53,458 nt of DNA, taken from assembly GCF_015690345.1 (NCBI RefSeq), contig NZ_JADPUN010000256.1:1-53458 (forward strand). Reading direction: 5' to 3'. Positions 23,819 through 31,523 of this stretch are shown here, piece by piece. Each line of letters begins with the position of its first letter. Position 1 is the stretch's first letter. A model generated the notes under the pieces. It made no database searches, had not been told where the DNA came from, and was given only the letters and a program-made list of their open reading frames with translations. The stretch comes from Plantactinospora alkalitolerans. Its GTDB lineage: Bacteria; Actinomycetota; Actinomycetes; Mycobacteriales; Micromonosporaceae. Made by a program: the position numbers and the translations under genes.

Positions 23819-25801
23819 TCACGTCCCCGATCCATGCCCGCCCCCGTCGGTGAGGGCGCCCGGATGCGGGTCGGCCGGCAGCGGGCCGACCTGGAACGGC
23901 AGCATCATCGCGCCGTCCTCGTGTTCGAGGATGTGACAGTGCCAGGTGAACCGACCAGCGGTGTCGAACCTCGCCTTCACCCGGGTGACGTCTCCGGGCA
24001 GGGCGACCACGGTGTCCTTGTAACCCCGCTCCGAGTCCTCCGGCGGCCGCCGGCCGTTCCGGCCACGGCCCAGCACCTGGAACTGCACCTGGTGGATGTG
24101 CATCGAATGGGCGTCGGGGGTGTAGTTGTGGAACTCCCAGATCTCGGTCGCGCCCAGCACCGGGTTCTCGGTGACCGGGCTGTGGAAACCGTGCGGCAGC
24201 GGAGCACCGTCCGGCCCCATCGTGCCGAGTACCTGGACCGCCGCCGGGCCCGGACCTTCCCCTCGGCTTACGCTCAACGCGAGCCGGCGGGTCCTGGACG
24301 CCGTACCGAGCGGGGCGATCGCGGGCAGTCGCAGTTGCTCCGGCGGCAAACTGGTGTCCGGTCCGGTCAGCGCCCCGACCACGAACTTCAGCACCTGTCC
24401 GGTGGTCTGCGGATCGGCCACCTCGAAGTCGACGCCTGGCTCGCCGCCGGCGTAGGGATGGTCCGGCCCCTCGTTGACCAGGTAGAGCGCGGTGCCCTCC
24501 GGAACCTCGGTGAAGTCGACGACGACGTCCATCCGCTCGGCCACGCCGAGTACCAGCCGCTGCTGCGGCACCGGACCGGGCAGGAAACCGCCGTCGCCGC
24601 CGACCTGCCAGAACGGCAGCACCGAGGAGGCGGGCCGGACGGTCGGGTTCGCCGTGACGCCCAGGACCAGAAACCGCGAGTTGCAGCCGTTGAGCAGCCG
24701 CAGCCGGTACCGGCGCGGTTCGACCTCGAGCACCGGCCAGGTCCGGCCGTTGACCACGATCGTGTCGCCGAAGACCATGTGGTCGGCGGCCGACGCCGCC
24801 GCATGCTCCGGGACGCCCGGACCGGCGTGCCCGTCGAGACGCCCACTGTCCGGATAGGACAGCGCGCCGTCCACGGTGAAGGACCGGTCCTGGATGACCA
24901 GGGGGATCTCGTGGGAACGGACGCCCGCCGGCTCGTCCACCGCGGGCGCGGGCCCGGGTAGCACTCCGGCGGGCAGATCCGTCGGTCCGCCGCGCAGCAG
25001 GTAGAACCCGGCCGGACCGGCGTACACGTTGAGCCGGGTCATCCCCATCGTGTGGTCGTGGTACCACAGGGTGCTCGCCCGCTGGTCGTTCGGATACTGG
25101 TAGGTGGCGGTTCCCGGTCGCCACGGGAGCAGGTGCCGCTCGTCGAAGGATCGGCGGAACCCGTCGTACGCGGAGCCGTACCGGGCGAAGCCGTCCGGGA
25201 TGTTCCCGGCGTCCGGCAGGTACCACGCCTCGGGATAACCGTCGCTCTCCTCGCCGACGTGTGCGCCGTGCAGGTGGGTGACGAACGGGACCGGACCGGT
25301 GTACGGACCGGAGGTGGTCCCGGCAGGCGCCGGGGAATCCCGTCCCGTCTCGCCGCCACCCGGATTCGCCCAGTCCCGGGTGGGATCCACCGCCAACAGG
25401 TGCGGCAGGAAGTTGCCCCGCTCGTCGAGGAGTTCGTTGGCCCAGGTCACCCGGACCGGACGATCGACCCGGGCCTCCAGCGTCCGGGCCGGATAGCCGA
25501 AGGTCTCCGGATGGTCGGGCGAGCCGTAGCCCCAGACCGTGGTGGCCGGCAGGCCGGGCGGCAGCACCTGCTGACGGAATTGCCGCACGCTGATCACGTA
25601 CTCGTCGAACGGGCCCGCCGGCACTGTCGACGACATCGGCATCGCCGCCGGAATCGTCAGCGGGGTGACGTACTTCGGGATCTGGGCCGGCCGAACCGGG
25701 GGCGTCGCCCCGTCCGCGTGGCCCCGCCGGACCGACGGTGGCAGGAGCAGGCTGACTCCCCCGGCGGCACCGGCCGCGACCAGCTTCCTGCGAGACACCA
25801 T
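23819..25801 (-). CDS. Tat-exported multicopper oxidase (CotA/bilirubin oxidase-like)
   Basis: A 660-residue secreted oxidase that would couple one-electron oxidation of phenolic or metal substrates to reduction of O2 to water. The N-terminus MVSRRKLVAAGAAGGVSLLL is a twin-arginine signal. Copper motifs are HLHGAHV (about residue 176), LWYHDHTMG (about 246), HSMHIHQVQF (about 565) and HCHILEHEDGAMM (about 620), giving the type 1 and the trinuclear centre; the residue after the HCH ligand cluster is Met in the axial type 1 position. The order and length match the CotA/phenoxazinone synthase branch. The gene is monocistronic, convergent with TetR, and about 94 nt downstream of the DUF6585-like gene on the same strand. 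Confidence 0.93.
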   Translation of the reverse strand: MVSRRKLVAAGAAGGVSLLLPPSVRRGHADGATPPVRPAQIPKYVTPLTIPAAMPMSSTVPAGPFDEYVISVRQFRQQVLPPGLPATTVWGYGSPDHPETFGYPARTLEARVDRPVRVTWANELLDERGNFLPHLLAVDPTRDWANPGGGETGRDSPAPAGTTSGPYTGPVPFVTHLHGAHVGEESDGYPEAWYLPDAGNIPDGFARYGSAYDGFRRSFDERHLLPWRPGTATYQYPNDQRASTLWYHDHTMGMTRLNVYAGPAGFYLLRGGPTDLPAGVLPGPAPAVDEPAGVRSHEIPLVIQDRSFTVDGALSYPDSGRLDGHAGPGVPEHAAASAADHMVFGDTIVVNGRTWPVLEVEPRRYRLRLLNGCNSRFLVLGVTANPTVRPASSVLPFWQVGGDGGFLPGPVPQQRLVLGVAERMDVVVDFTEVPEGTALYLVNEGPDHPYAGGEPGVDFEVADPQTTGQVLKFVVGALTGPDTSLPPEQLRLPAIAPLGTASRTRRLALSVSRGEGPGPAAVQVLGTMGPDGAPLPHGFHSPVTENPVLGATEIWEFHNYTPDAHSMHIHQVQFQVLGRGRNGRRPPEDSERGYKDTVVALPGDVTRVKARFDTAGRFTWHCHILEHEDGAMMLPFQVGPLPADPHPGALTDGGGHGSGT

Positions 25802-25851
25802 GCGATCACGCTAGGTGAACGGTACTCGCCTTCATTCCGGTATCGCCAGAA

Positions 25852-25885
25852 CGCCCTGACGAGGACGAGGAAATTCATCAGGGCG
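25852..25885. repeat. 8-bp inverted repeat CGCCCTGA-N18-TCAGGGCG
   Basis: Perfect arms at 25852-25859 and 25878-25885, in the 94-nt gap after the DUF6585-like gene (stop 25896) and before the oxidase start. It could be a transcription terminator for the former or an operator for the latter; the loop is long for a terminator. Confidence 0.5.
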
Positions 25886-25895
25886 GGTGACGGCC

Positions 25896-26714
25896 CTAGC
25901 GGTCCGCCAGCCTCAACTCCTCGGCGAGGGTCACCAGGACGAAGACGTTCGGCACCTGTTGGATGAACCTGGCACCCACCTTCCGCCCGTTGACCAGCAC
26001 TTCGAGGCTGCCGTCGCGGAGCCGGACCTCCGAGACCTCCGACCAGGGCGTGACCGGCCGGTCGCCGTCCAGGCGGAGGCCCTGCCGATTGATCGCGAAC
26101 GGGTCGAAGTCGAGCGTCTCGCCGCGGTGCAGCCGCTCCCGCCCGGTGGCCACCTGCAGGGCGGTCACCGCGCTCATCACCCGGTCGCCGAGTTCGACGA
26201 CATCGCGGAAGGCGTCGTCGATGACCAGTCTGCTCCCGTCGGGACGGATCACGGTGTACTGGTGCGAGGTGTACCTGACCGCTCCCCCGGTGCCGAGGTG
26301 CTGGGTCACGTTGCGGCGGACGTCCGCGATCTGGTCGAACGGCACGACGTCCGACTCCCGGCCGTCGTCCCAGACGAAGCCGTCGGAGAACAGGACGACG
26401 CCGATCCGCTCCTTCGGCTTGCCGACCCGGTACATCAGCACCGCGATCCCGGTGGCCAGGATCCCGATGAGCGCGACCACGACCCCGGCGCCGTACGCCT
26501 CGGACATCAGGGTGTACGGCACCGCGCAGAGCACGGCCGTGCCGGCGATCGCGCCGGGCACCGCGATCAGCCGGCTCTGCGAACGCCGACGCGCCTGGCA
26601 CCAGTACGTCGCCTGGGGCGGACCCCAGTAGCCCTGGGCCGCCCGGACCGCCCGGTCCACCGCGTCGGTCTGCCAGTCCTGTTCGGTGCCCGCCACCACG
26701 TCGCTTCCGCTCAC
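25896..26714 (-). CDS. DUF6585-like membrane protein
   Basis: A 272-residue protein. A short cytosolic N-terminus precedes two adjacent membrane segments (LIAVPGAIAGTAVLCAVPYTLM, AGVVVALIGILATGIAVLMY), then about 160 cytosolic residues of beta-rich sequence reminiscent of a PH-like/YcxB fold: IGVVLFSDGFVWDD, VVPFDQIADVRRNVT, YTVIRPDGSRLVIDD, DFDPFAINRQGLRLDGD, PWSEVSEVRLRDGSLEVLVNGRKVG. This two-repeat arrangement with a basic strand and Trp/Glu loop matches actinobacterial proteins grouped as DUF6585. Function unknown. It stands alone upstream of the multicopper oxidase. Confidence 0.75.
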   Translation of the reverse strand: MSGSDVVAGTEQDWQTDAVDRAVRAAQGYWGPPQATYWCQARRRSQSRLIAVPGAIAGTAVLCAVPYTLMSEAYGAGVVVALIGILATGIAVLMYRVGKPKERIGVVLFSDGFVWDDGRESDVVPFDQIADVRRNVTQHLGTGGAVRYTSHQYTVIRPDGSRLVIDDAFRDVVELGDRVMSAVTALQVATGRERLHRGETLDFDPFAINRQGLRLDGDRPVTPWSEVSEVRLRDGSLEVLVNGRKVGARFIQQVPNVFVLVTLAEELRLADR

Positions 26715-26845
26715 GTCTTCCCCCGTCTCGCCCCGCCTGATTCGGCGGGGAGTCTACGGGCTTCGGTGAGCGATGTGGATCAATCAGAACCGGATCCGGG
26801 GCGTCCGTCCGAGGGAGGCCCGGGATCCGTCCGAAGGGGACGGAA

Positions 26846-28105
26846 CTACCCGCTCTGGTCGTCCACGGCGACACCGGACGGCGGTCGCCGGGCGAACGGC
26901 GGCGCGTGCTCGGGACGTACGCCGACGCCGATCAGGTAGGCCGGCACAAGCGAGACGGCCGGGAAGCGCCGCAGCAGGGCCAGTACGGCGCGGGGCGGTC
27001 CGGCCCGCCGACCGTCGAGGATCGGCTCGACCATGTTCCGGTGCATGATCCGTTGCAGCCGCTGCACGAGGATGGTCGGCAGCAGTCGCCGGGTTCGCAC
27101 CGCGGCCAGTTCGGCCGGGGTGACCCGGCCCCGCCGCAGCGGCTCGGCGAGCAGGGTCGCCGCGGCGACGGCGTCCTGCACCGCGAGGTTGATCCCGACT
27201 CCGCCGACCGGCGACATCGCGTGGGCGGCGTCCCCCAGGCAGAGCAGCCCGTCCACATGCCAGCGGTCGAGCCGGTTCAGCCGTACGTCGAGATGTTTGA
27301 CGTCGTCCATCGAGGCGAGCGCGTCGACCCGGTCCGCGAACGAGGGCGCGAGTTCCGCGATGTCCCGCCGGAAGGCCTCGATGCCCCTGGCCCGCAGTTC
27401 CGCGTCGATTCCCTTCCTGGCGATGTAGGCGATCTGGAGGTAGTCCTCCCTGGGGATCACCACGGCGAACCGGCCCTGACCGGCTCGCGGGGTCAGTCCG
27501 GCCGGGTCGTCGTCGGGGTTCCGTGGCAGTCGGAACCACCAGGCGTCGATCGGCACGGGGAACTCCCGGGGCCGCAACTCGGCCTGCCGGCGGGCGATCG
27601 ACCAGCGGCCGTCGCAGGCCACGGTGAGGTCGGCACGGATCTCCCGGGAATCTCCGTCCGGCCCCCGGTAGCGCACTCCCTGGACCCGGCCCGCCTCCCG
27701 GATCAGCTCGGTGACCTCGGCGCGCATCCGCAGCGTGAAGGTGGGCTCCGCCGCGCCCGCCTCGGCGAGCAGGTTGAGCAGGTCCCACTGCGGCACCATG
27801 GCGACGTAGGGATGCGGGGTCCTCAGTCGACGGAAGTCGGCGACGACGAGCTGGCCCTCGCCGACCGGAAAGGCGACCTCCTCCAGCCGGCTCTGCGGCA
27901 GGGCCCCGAATTGTTCACCCAGGCCCAGTTCGTCGAGGAGTTGCAGGGTCGACGGATGGACGGTGTCGCCCCGGAAGTCGCGCAGGAAGTCACCGTGCTT
28001 CTCCAGCACCGTCACCTCGATGCCGGCCCGGGCCAACAGCAGGCCCAGCACCATTCCGGCCGGTCCGCCTCCGACGACGACGCAGGTCGTTCGCTCGTCC
28101 ACCAC
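26846..28105 (-). CDS. FAD-dependent aromatic-type monooxygenase (PHBH fold)
   Basis: About 419 residues. The Rossmann motif VVVGGGPAGMVLGLLLARAG near the N-terminus, GDTVHPSTLQLLDELGL, a DG-type motif (VACDGRWSIAR) and GLLCLGDAAHAMSPVGGVGINLAVQDA (the GD motif that binds the FAD ribityl and the NAD(P)H side) place it with p-hydroxybenzoate hydroxylase-type monooxygenases. The start is a GTG; 28105 is my choice because a good minus-strand promoter (28131-28159) puts transcription start near 28124, which rules out the ATG at 28159. GTGs at 28111 and 28102 are alternatives. It is divergent from a CoA-transferase pair, suggesting catabolism of an aromatic acid. Confidence 0.88.
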   Translation of the reverse strand: MVDERTTCVVVGGGPAGMVLGLLLARAGIEVTVLEKHGDFLRDFRGDTVHPSTLQLLDELGLGEQFGALPQSRLEEVAFPVGEGQLVVADFRRLRTPHPYVAMVPQWDLLNLLAEAGAAEPTFTLRMRAEVTELIREAGRVQGVRYRGPDGDSREIRADLTVACDGRWSIARRQAELRPREFPVPIDAWWFRLPRNPDDDPAGLTPRAGQGRFAVVIPREDYLQIAYIARKGIDAELRARGIEAFRRDIAELAPSFADRVDALASMDDVKHLDVRLNRLDRWHVDGLLCLGDAAHAMSPVGGVGINLAVQDAVAAATLLAEPLRRGRVTPAELAAVRTRRLLPTILVQRLQRIMHRNMVEPILDGRRAGPPRAVLALLRRFPAVSLVPAYLIGVGVRPEHAPPFARRPPSGVAVDDQSG

Positions 28106-28115
28106 GATCACCTTA

Positions 28116-28131
28116 TTCAACGGCCGGTGAA
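28116..28131. promoter_or_regulatory. Near-perfect 16-bp palindrome downstream of the monooxygenase promoter
   Basis: TTCAACGGCCGGTGAA differs from a perfect palindrome at one position pair. It lies from the -10 box into the first transcribed bases of the monooxygenase gene and shares the CAACGGCCG core with the second palindrome at 28182-28193. Confidence 0.55.
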
Positions 28132-28159
28132 TTATGTGCCCACCGTACCTCCGGAACAA
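28131..28159 (-). promoter_or_regulatory. Promoter of the FAD monooxygenase gene
   Basis: On the minus strand TTGTTC (28159-28154), 17-nt spacer, CATAAT (28136-28131). Expected transcription start is near 28124, within the flanking palindrome. Confidence 0.55.
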
Positions 28160-28181
28160 CGATGATCACAACTACCCCACG

Positions 28182-28252
28182 CAACGGCCGTTGACGGGGC
28201 CGGAGGGGTCACGCTACGTTCGTTCTAAGAACAACCGTACGCAAAACGAACG
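28182..28252 (+). promoter_or_regulatory. Promoter and two dyads upstream of the CoA-transferase genes
   Basis: CAACGGCCGTTG (28182-28193) is a perfect 12-bp palindrome that overlaps the -35 box TTGACG (28191-28196). An 18-nt spacer leads to TACGTT (28215-28220), giving transcription near 28227. A second dyad, CGTTCGTT (28217-28224) with AACGAACG (28245-28252), surrounds that point, and TTCTAAGAA is a further small palindrome within it. The layout is that of a repressed catabolic promoter; no regulator gene is adjacent. Confidence 0.55.
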
Positions 28253-28314
28253 ACGGGCGGGCCGCTGTCGCCGATCGGCACGGCGACGACAGGCGATCAG
28301 GAGACTGAGGACGG

Positions 28315-29172
28315 ATGGCTGAGATCGTCTCGTTGGCCGAGGGCGTGGCCGAACTGGTCAACGACGGGGACACGGTGGCGTTGGAGGGCTTCACCCACCT
28401 GATCCCGTTCGCCGCCGGTCACGAGATCATCCGACAGCAACGCCGTGACCTGGAACTCGTTCGGATGACCCCGGATGTCGTCTACGACCAGCTCATCGGC
28501 ATGGGCTGCGCCCGACGCCTGGTCTTCTCCTGGGGTGGCAACCCCGGAGTCGGCTCGCTGCACCGGTTCCGCGACGCCGTGGAACGCGGCTGGCCGACGC
28601 CGCTGGAGATCGAGGAGCACAGCCACGCCGGGATGGCCAACCGGTACGTCGCCGGTGCGTCCGGACTGCCCTTCGCGGTACTCCGCGGTTACACCGGCAC
28701 CGACCTGCCGAAGCACACCGACACCATCAGGCCGATCGCCTGCCCCTTCACCGGCGAGGTCCTCACCGCCGTACCCGCGCTGAACCCCGACGTCACCGTC
28801 GTGCACGCCCAGCGCGCCGACCGGGCCGGCAACGTGCAGATGTGGGGCATCACCGGCGTGCAGAAGGAAGCGGTGCTCGCCGCCCGACGCTCGCTGGTCA
28901 CCGTCGAGGAGATCGTCGACTCCCTGGACCCGATGCCCAACCAGGTGGTGCTGCCGACCTGGGCGGTCAACGCGGTCGCCCTCGTACCCGGCGGCTCCCA
29001 TCCGTCCTACGCGCAGGGCTACTCCGTCCGCGACAACGCCTTCTACCAGACCTGGGACGCGATCAGCCGCGACCGCGACGCGTTCGCCACCTGGATGCGA
29101 CAGCATGTCCTCGACGTCCGGGACGGCGGAGAACCGGGTCGGGAACGGCGCATGACCGGGGAGACGGCATGA
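28315..29172 (+). CDS. 3-oxoacid/3-oxoadipate-type CoA-transferase, subunit A
   Basis: A 285-residue alpha subunit of a family I CoA-transferase. It begins MAEIVSLAEGVAELVNDGDTVALEGFTHLIPFAAGHEIIRQ, the usual CoA-transferase opening, and contains GGNPGVGSLHRFRDAVERGW and NPDVTVVHAQRADRAGNVQMWG. The family moves CoA from succinyl- or acetyl-CoA to a 3-oxo or unsaturated dicarboxylic acid; length and the HxxxFxxGHEIIRQ region resemble the PcaI/CatI/GctA group. GAGG precedes the ATG by about 6 nt. Subunit B follows after 31 nt. The divergent FAD monooxygenase supports a role late in an aromatic pathway. No ring-cleavage dioxygenase or thiolase is in the window. Confidence 0.9.
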   Translation: MAEIVSLAEGVAELVNDGDTVALEGFTHLIPFAAGHEIIRQQRRDLELVRMTPDVVYDQLIGMGCARRLVFSWGGNPGVGSLHRFRDAVERGWPTPLEIEEHSHAGMANRYVAGASGLPFAVLRGYTGTDLPKHTDTIRPIACPFTGEVLTAVPALNPDVTVVHAQRADRAGNVQMWGITGVQKEAVLAARRSLVTVEEIVDSLDPMPNQVVLPTWAVNAVALVPGGSHPSYAQGYSVRDNAFYQTWDAISRDRDAFATWMRQHVLDVRDGGEPGRERRMTGETA

Positions 29173-29203
29173 GCGGGCGCAGCGCGGAAAGCGAGGAGAT
29201 GGG

Positions 29204-29968
29204 ATGAGCCAGAACTGGACCTCCGACGAGATGATGACCGTCGCCGCCGCCCGCCAACTGCGGGACGGCACCGCGTGCTTCGTCGGAATCGGCCTGCCCA
29301 GTACGGCCGCCAACCTCGCCCGCGCCACCCACGCGCCCCGGCTCGTCCTCATCTACGAGTCCGGCTGCCTCGGTGCCAAACCCGACCGGCTGCCACTCTC
29401 GATCGGCGACGGCATCCTGGCCGACACCGCGGATGCGGTGGTCAGCGTTCCGGAGGTCTTCAACTACTGGCTTCAGCCGGGCAACGTCGACGTCGGCTTC
29501 CTCGGCGGCGCCCAGGTCGACCGGTACGGCAACATCAACACGACCGCGATCGGTGGCGACTACGCCAACCCGAAGGTACGGCTACCCGGAGCCGGCGGTG
29601 CACCCGAGATCGCCGCGTCCTGCCGGGAGGTCATCGTCGTCATGCGACAGAGCCCCCGCACCTTCGTCGAGCGCGTCGACTTCGTCACCTCGTTCGGCTA
29701 CGGCTCCGGCCCTGGCGATCGGGAACAACTCGGACTGCGTGGTGCCGGCCCCCAGGTCGTCATCAGCGACCTCGGCGTCCTCCGGCCCGACCCGTCGACC
29801 CGCGAACTGGTGCTGACGCACCTGCATCCGGGAGCGACGGTCGAGCAGGCCCGCGCGGCCACCGGCTGGGCGTTGACGGTCGCCGACGACCTGCGTACCA
29901 ACGAGCCGCCCAGCGAAGCGGAACTCACGGTGCTGCGCGCGCTCAAGGCGGCCAGCGCGGCACCGTGA
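29204..29968 (+). CDS. 3-oxoacid/3-oxoadipate-type CoA-transferase, subunit B
   Basis: A 254-residue beta subunit. The catalytic glutamate is probably Glu52 in LIYESGCLGAK, where the family has an ExG motif whose Glu forms the acyl-enzyme. LPLSIGDGILADTADAVVSVPEVFNYWLQPG and VDVGFLGGAQVDRYGNINTTAIG are typical of the PcaJ/GctB group. GAGGAG precedes the ATG. It lies 31 nt after subunit A and both must act as a complex. A small dyad at 29980-29996 follows the stop. Substrate is inferred from the neighbouring monooxygenase. Confidence 0.9.
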   Translation: MSQNWTSDEMMTVAAARQLRDGTACFVGIGLPSTAANLARATHAPRLVLIYESGCLGAKPDRLPLSIGDGILADTADAVVSVPEVFNYWLQPGNVDVGFLGGAQVDRYGNINTTAIGGDYANPKVRLPGAGGAPEIAASCREVIVVMRQSPRTFVERVDFVTSFGYGSGPGDREQLGLRGAGPQVVISDLGVLRPDPSTRELVLTHLHPGATVEQARAATGWALTVADDLRTNEPPSEAELTVLRALKAASAAP

Positions 29969-29979
29969 CCTCCGGGGCC

Positions 29980-29996
29980 GGCCACGAATCGTGGCC
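29980..29996 (+). terminator. Short GC-rich hairpin after the CoA-transferase genes
   Basis: GGCCACG-AAT-CGTGGCC, a 7-bp perfect stem with a 3-nt loop 12 nt after the stop. No U-tract follows. Confidence 0.5.
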
Positions 29997-30040
29997 TGCC
30001 GGAAATCACGGCGTATCCGGCGGGACGATCATGCCGGCCG

Positions 30041-30046
30041 TATAGT
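30041..30046 (+). promoter_or_regulatory. -10 box of a leaderless purF-type transcript
   Basis: TATAGT lies 7 nt before the GTG at 30054, so transcription should begin at the start codon. No good -35 box is visible. Confidence 0.45.
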
Positions 30047-30053
30047 CGGACCA

Positions 30054-31484
30054 GTGGGAGATGGCGGCGACGTAATCAGGGAAGCCTGCGGAGTCTTCGG
30101 GGTACGGGCACCAGACCAGCCCGTTTCCCACATCACGTACCTCGGCCTGTACGCCCTGCAACACCGGGGCCAGGAGTCGGCGGGGATGGCCGTCAGCGAA
30201 GGCACCAAGATCTGGGTCAACAAGGACATGGGTCTGGTGTCGACCGTCTTCGACCACCATCGCCTCGAGGCGTTGCGGGGCCATCTGGCGATCGGGCACA
30301 CCCGGTACTCCACCACCGGAGCCAGCGCCTGGCAGAACGCCCAACCGTCGTACCGCACGGCGCAGGAGATCCAGTTCGCGCTCGCGCACAACGGCAACCT
30401 GGTCAACACGCCCGAGCTGGCGCAGGAACTGGGGCCGGCTCCGGGCACGGTCGGCAGTGACAGCGACCTGGTCGCCGAACTCGTGGTCGCCGAACTCGCC
30501 GCGCCGGACGCCGTCGGCGGCGCGGATCCCCTCGAAGGCGCACTGGCCCGGGTACTTCCCCGGCTCCGAGGCGCCTTCTCCTTTGTGATCATGGATGAGG
30601 ACCGGCTGATCGGCGTCCGGGATCCCAACGGGTTCCGTCCACTGTTCCTCGGCCAGCTTCCGCACGGCTGGGTCCTCGCCTCGGAGACGCCGGCCCTCGA
30701 CGTCGTGGGCGCGCAGGTCGTGCGGGAGGTCGAACCGGGCGAGATGGTGGTCGTCGACGAGGCCGGGGTCCGGTCCGTCCGCCCCTTCCCGGCCGCCGCC
30801 GTCAACCCGACGCTGTGCTCGTTCGAGTTCGTCTACTTCGCCCGGCCCGACGGCGTGCTGCGCGGGCGGGGAGTACACGGTGCCCGCAAGCGGATGGGCA
30901 TGGAACTCGCGATGCAGGCACCGGTCGACGCCGACCTCGTGGTGCCGGTACCGGAATCCGGCATTCCCGGCGCCCAGGGGTTCGCCCAGCAGTCCGGAAT
31001 CCCGTACGGCGACGGTTGGATCAAGAACCGCTACATCGGTCGCACCTTCATCGCGCCCACCCAGGAACTGCGGGACAACGCGGTCCGGATCAAGTTGAAC
31101 CCGATCATCGAGAACGTCGCCGGACAGCGGCTGGTGGTCGTCGAGGACTCGATCATCCGAGCCACCACGCTCCGGGGAACGGTGCGGATGCTCCGCGAGG
31201 CCGGTGCTGCCGCGATCCACCTGCGGATCTGCTCTCCGCCCTACCGGTGGCCGTGCTTCTACGGCATGGACACCGGCGACCGCGGCACGCTCATCGCCGC
31301 GAACCTCGACGTGGACGCGATCCGCGACTACCTCGGCGTCGACTCCCTGGTGTACCTCGAACTCGACCGGATGCTCAGCGCCATCGGCGACGAGCCGGAC
31401 GACTTCTGCACCGCCTGCATGACCGGCGACTACCCGGTCCCCGTCTCGGTCAACACCACCAAGGACATGCTGGAAAGGTCCTGA
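30054..31484 (+). CDS. purF: Amidophosphoribosyltransferase, [4Fe-4S] type
   Basis: A 476-residue enzyme catalysing the first step of purine synthesis, PRPP plus glutamine to phosphoribosylamine. Starting at the GTG at 30054, the propeptide is 11 residues and the nucleophile is Cys12 (EACGVFGV), exposed after processing. GHTRYSTTG and the N-terminal Ntn-glutaminase strands are intact. The PRPP loop reads VVVEDSIIRATT; the usual form is VDDSIVRGTT, so Asp-to-Glu and Gly-to-Ala changes are present. Four cysteines expected for the iron-sulfur cluster are seen (SLCSFEF-type region, CSPPYRWPCF, FCTACMTG). No pur neighbours are present; it may be a second copy outside the main purine locus (inference). 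Confidence 0.88.
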   Translation: MGDGGDVIREACGVFGVRAPDQPVSHITYLGLYALQHRGQESAGMAVSEGTKIWVNKDMGLVSTVFDHHRLEALRGHLAIGHTRYSTTGASAWQNAQPSYRTAQEIQFALAHNGNLVNTPELAQELGPAPGTVGSDSDLVAELVVAELAAPDAVGGADPLEGALARVLPRLRGAFSFVIMDEDRLIGVRDPNGFRPLFLGQLPHGWVLASETPALDVVGAQVVREVEPGEMVVVDEAGVRSVRPFPAAAVNPTLCSFEFVYFARPDGVLRGRGVHGARKRMGMELAMQAPVDADLVVPVPESGIPGAQGFAQQSGIPYGDGWIKNRYIGRTFIAPTQELRDNAVRIKLNPIIENVAGQRLVVVEDSIIRATTLRGTVRMLREAGAAAIHLRICSPPYRWPCFYGMDTGDRGTLIAANLDVDAIRDYLGVDSLVYLELDRMLSAIGDEPDDFCTACMTGDYPVPVSVNTTKDMLERS

Positions 31485-31523
31485 CCGGTCGACGGGGTCC
31501 GGACCGTCCCCGGTCCCGCGACC

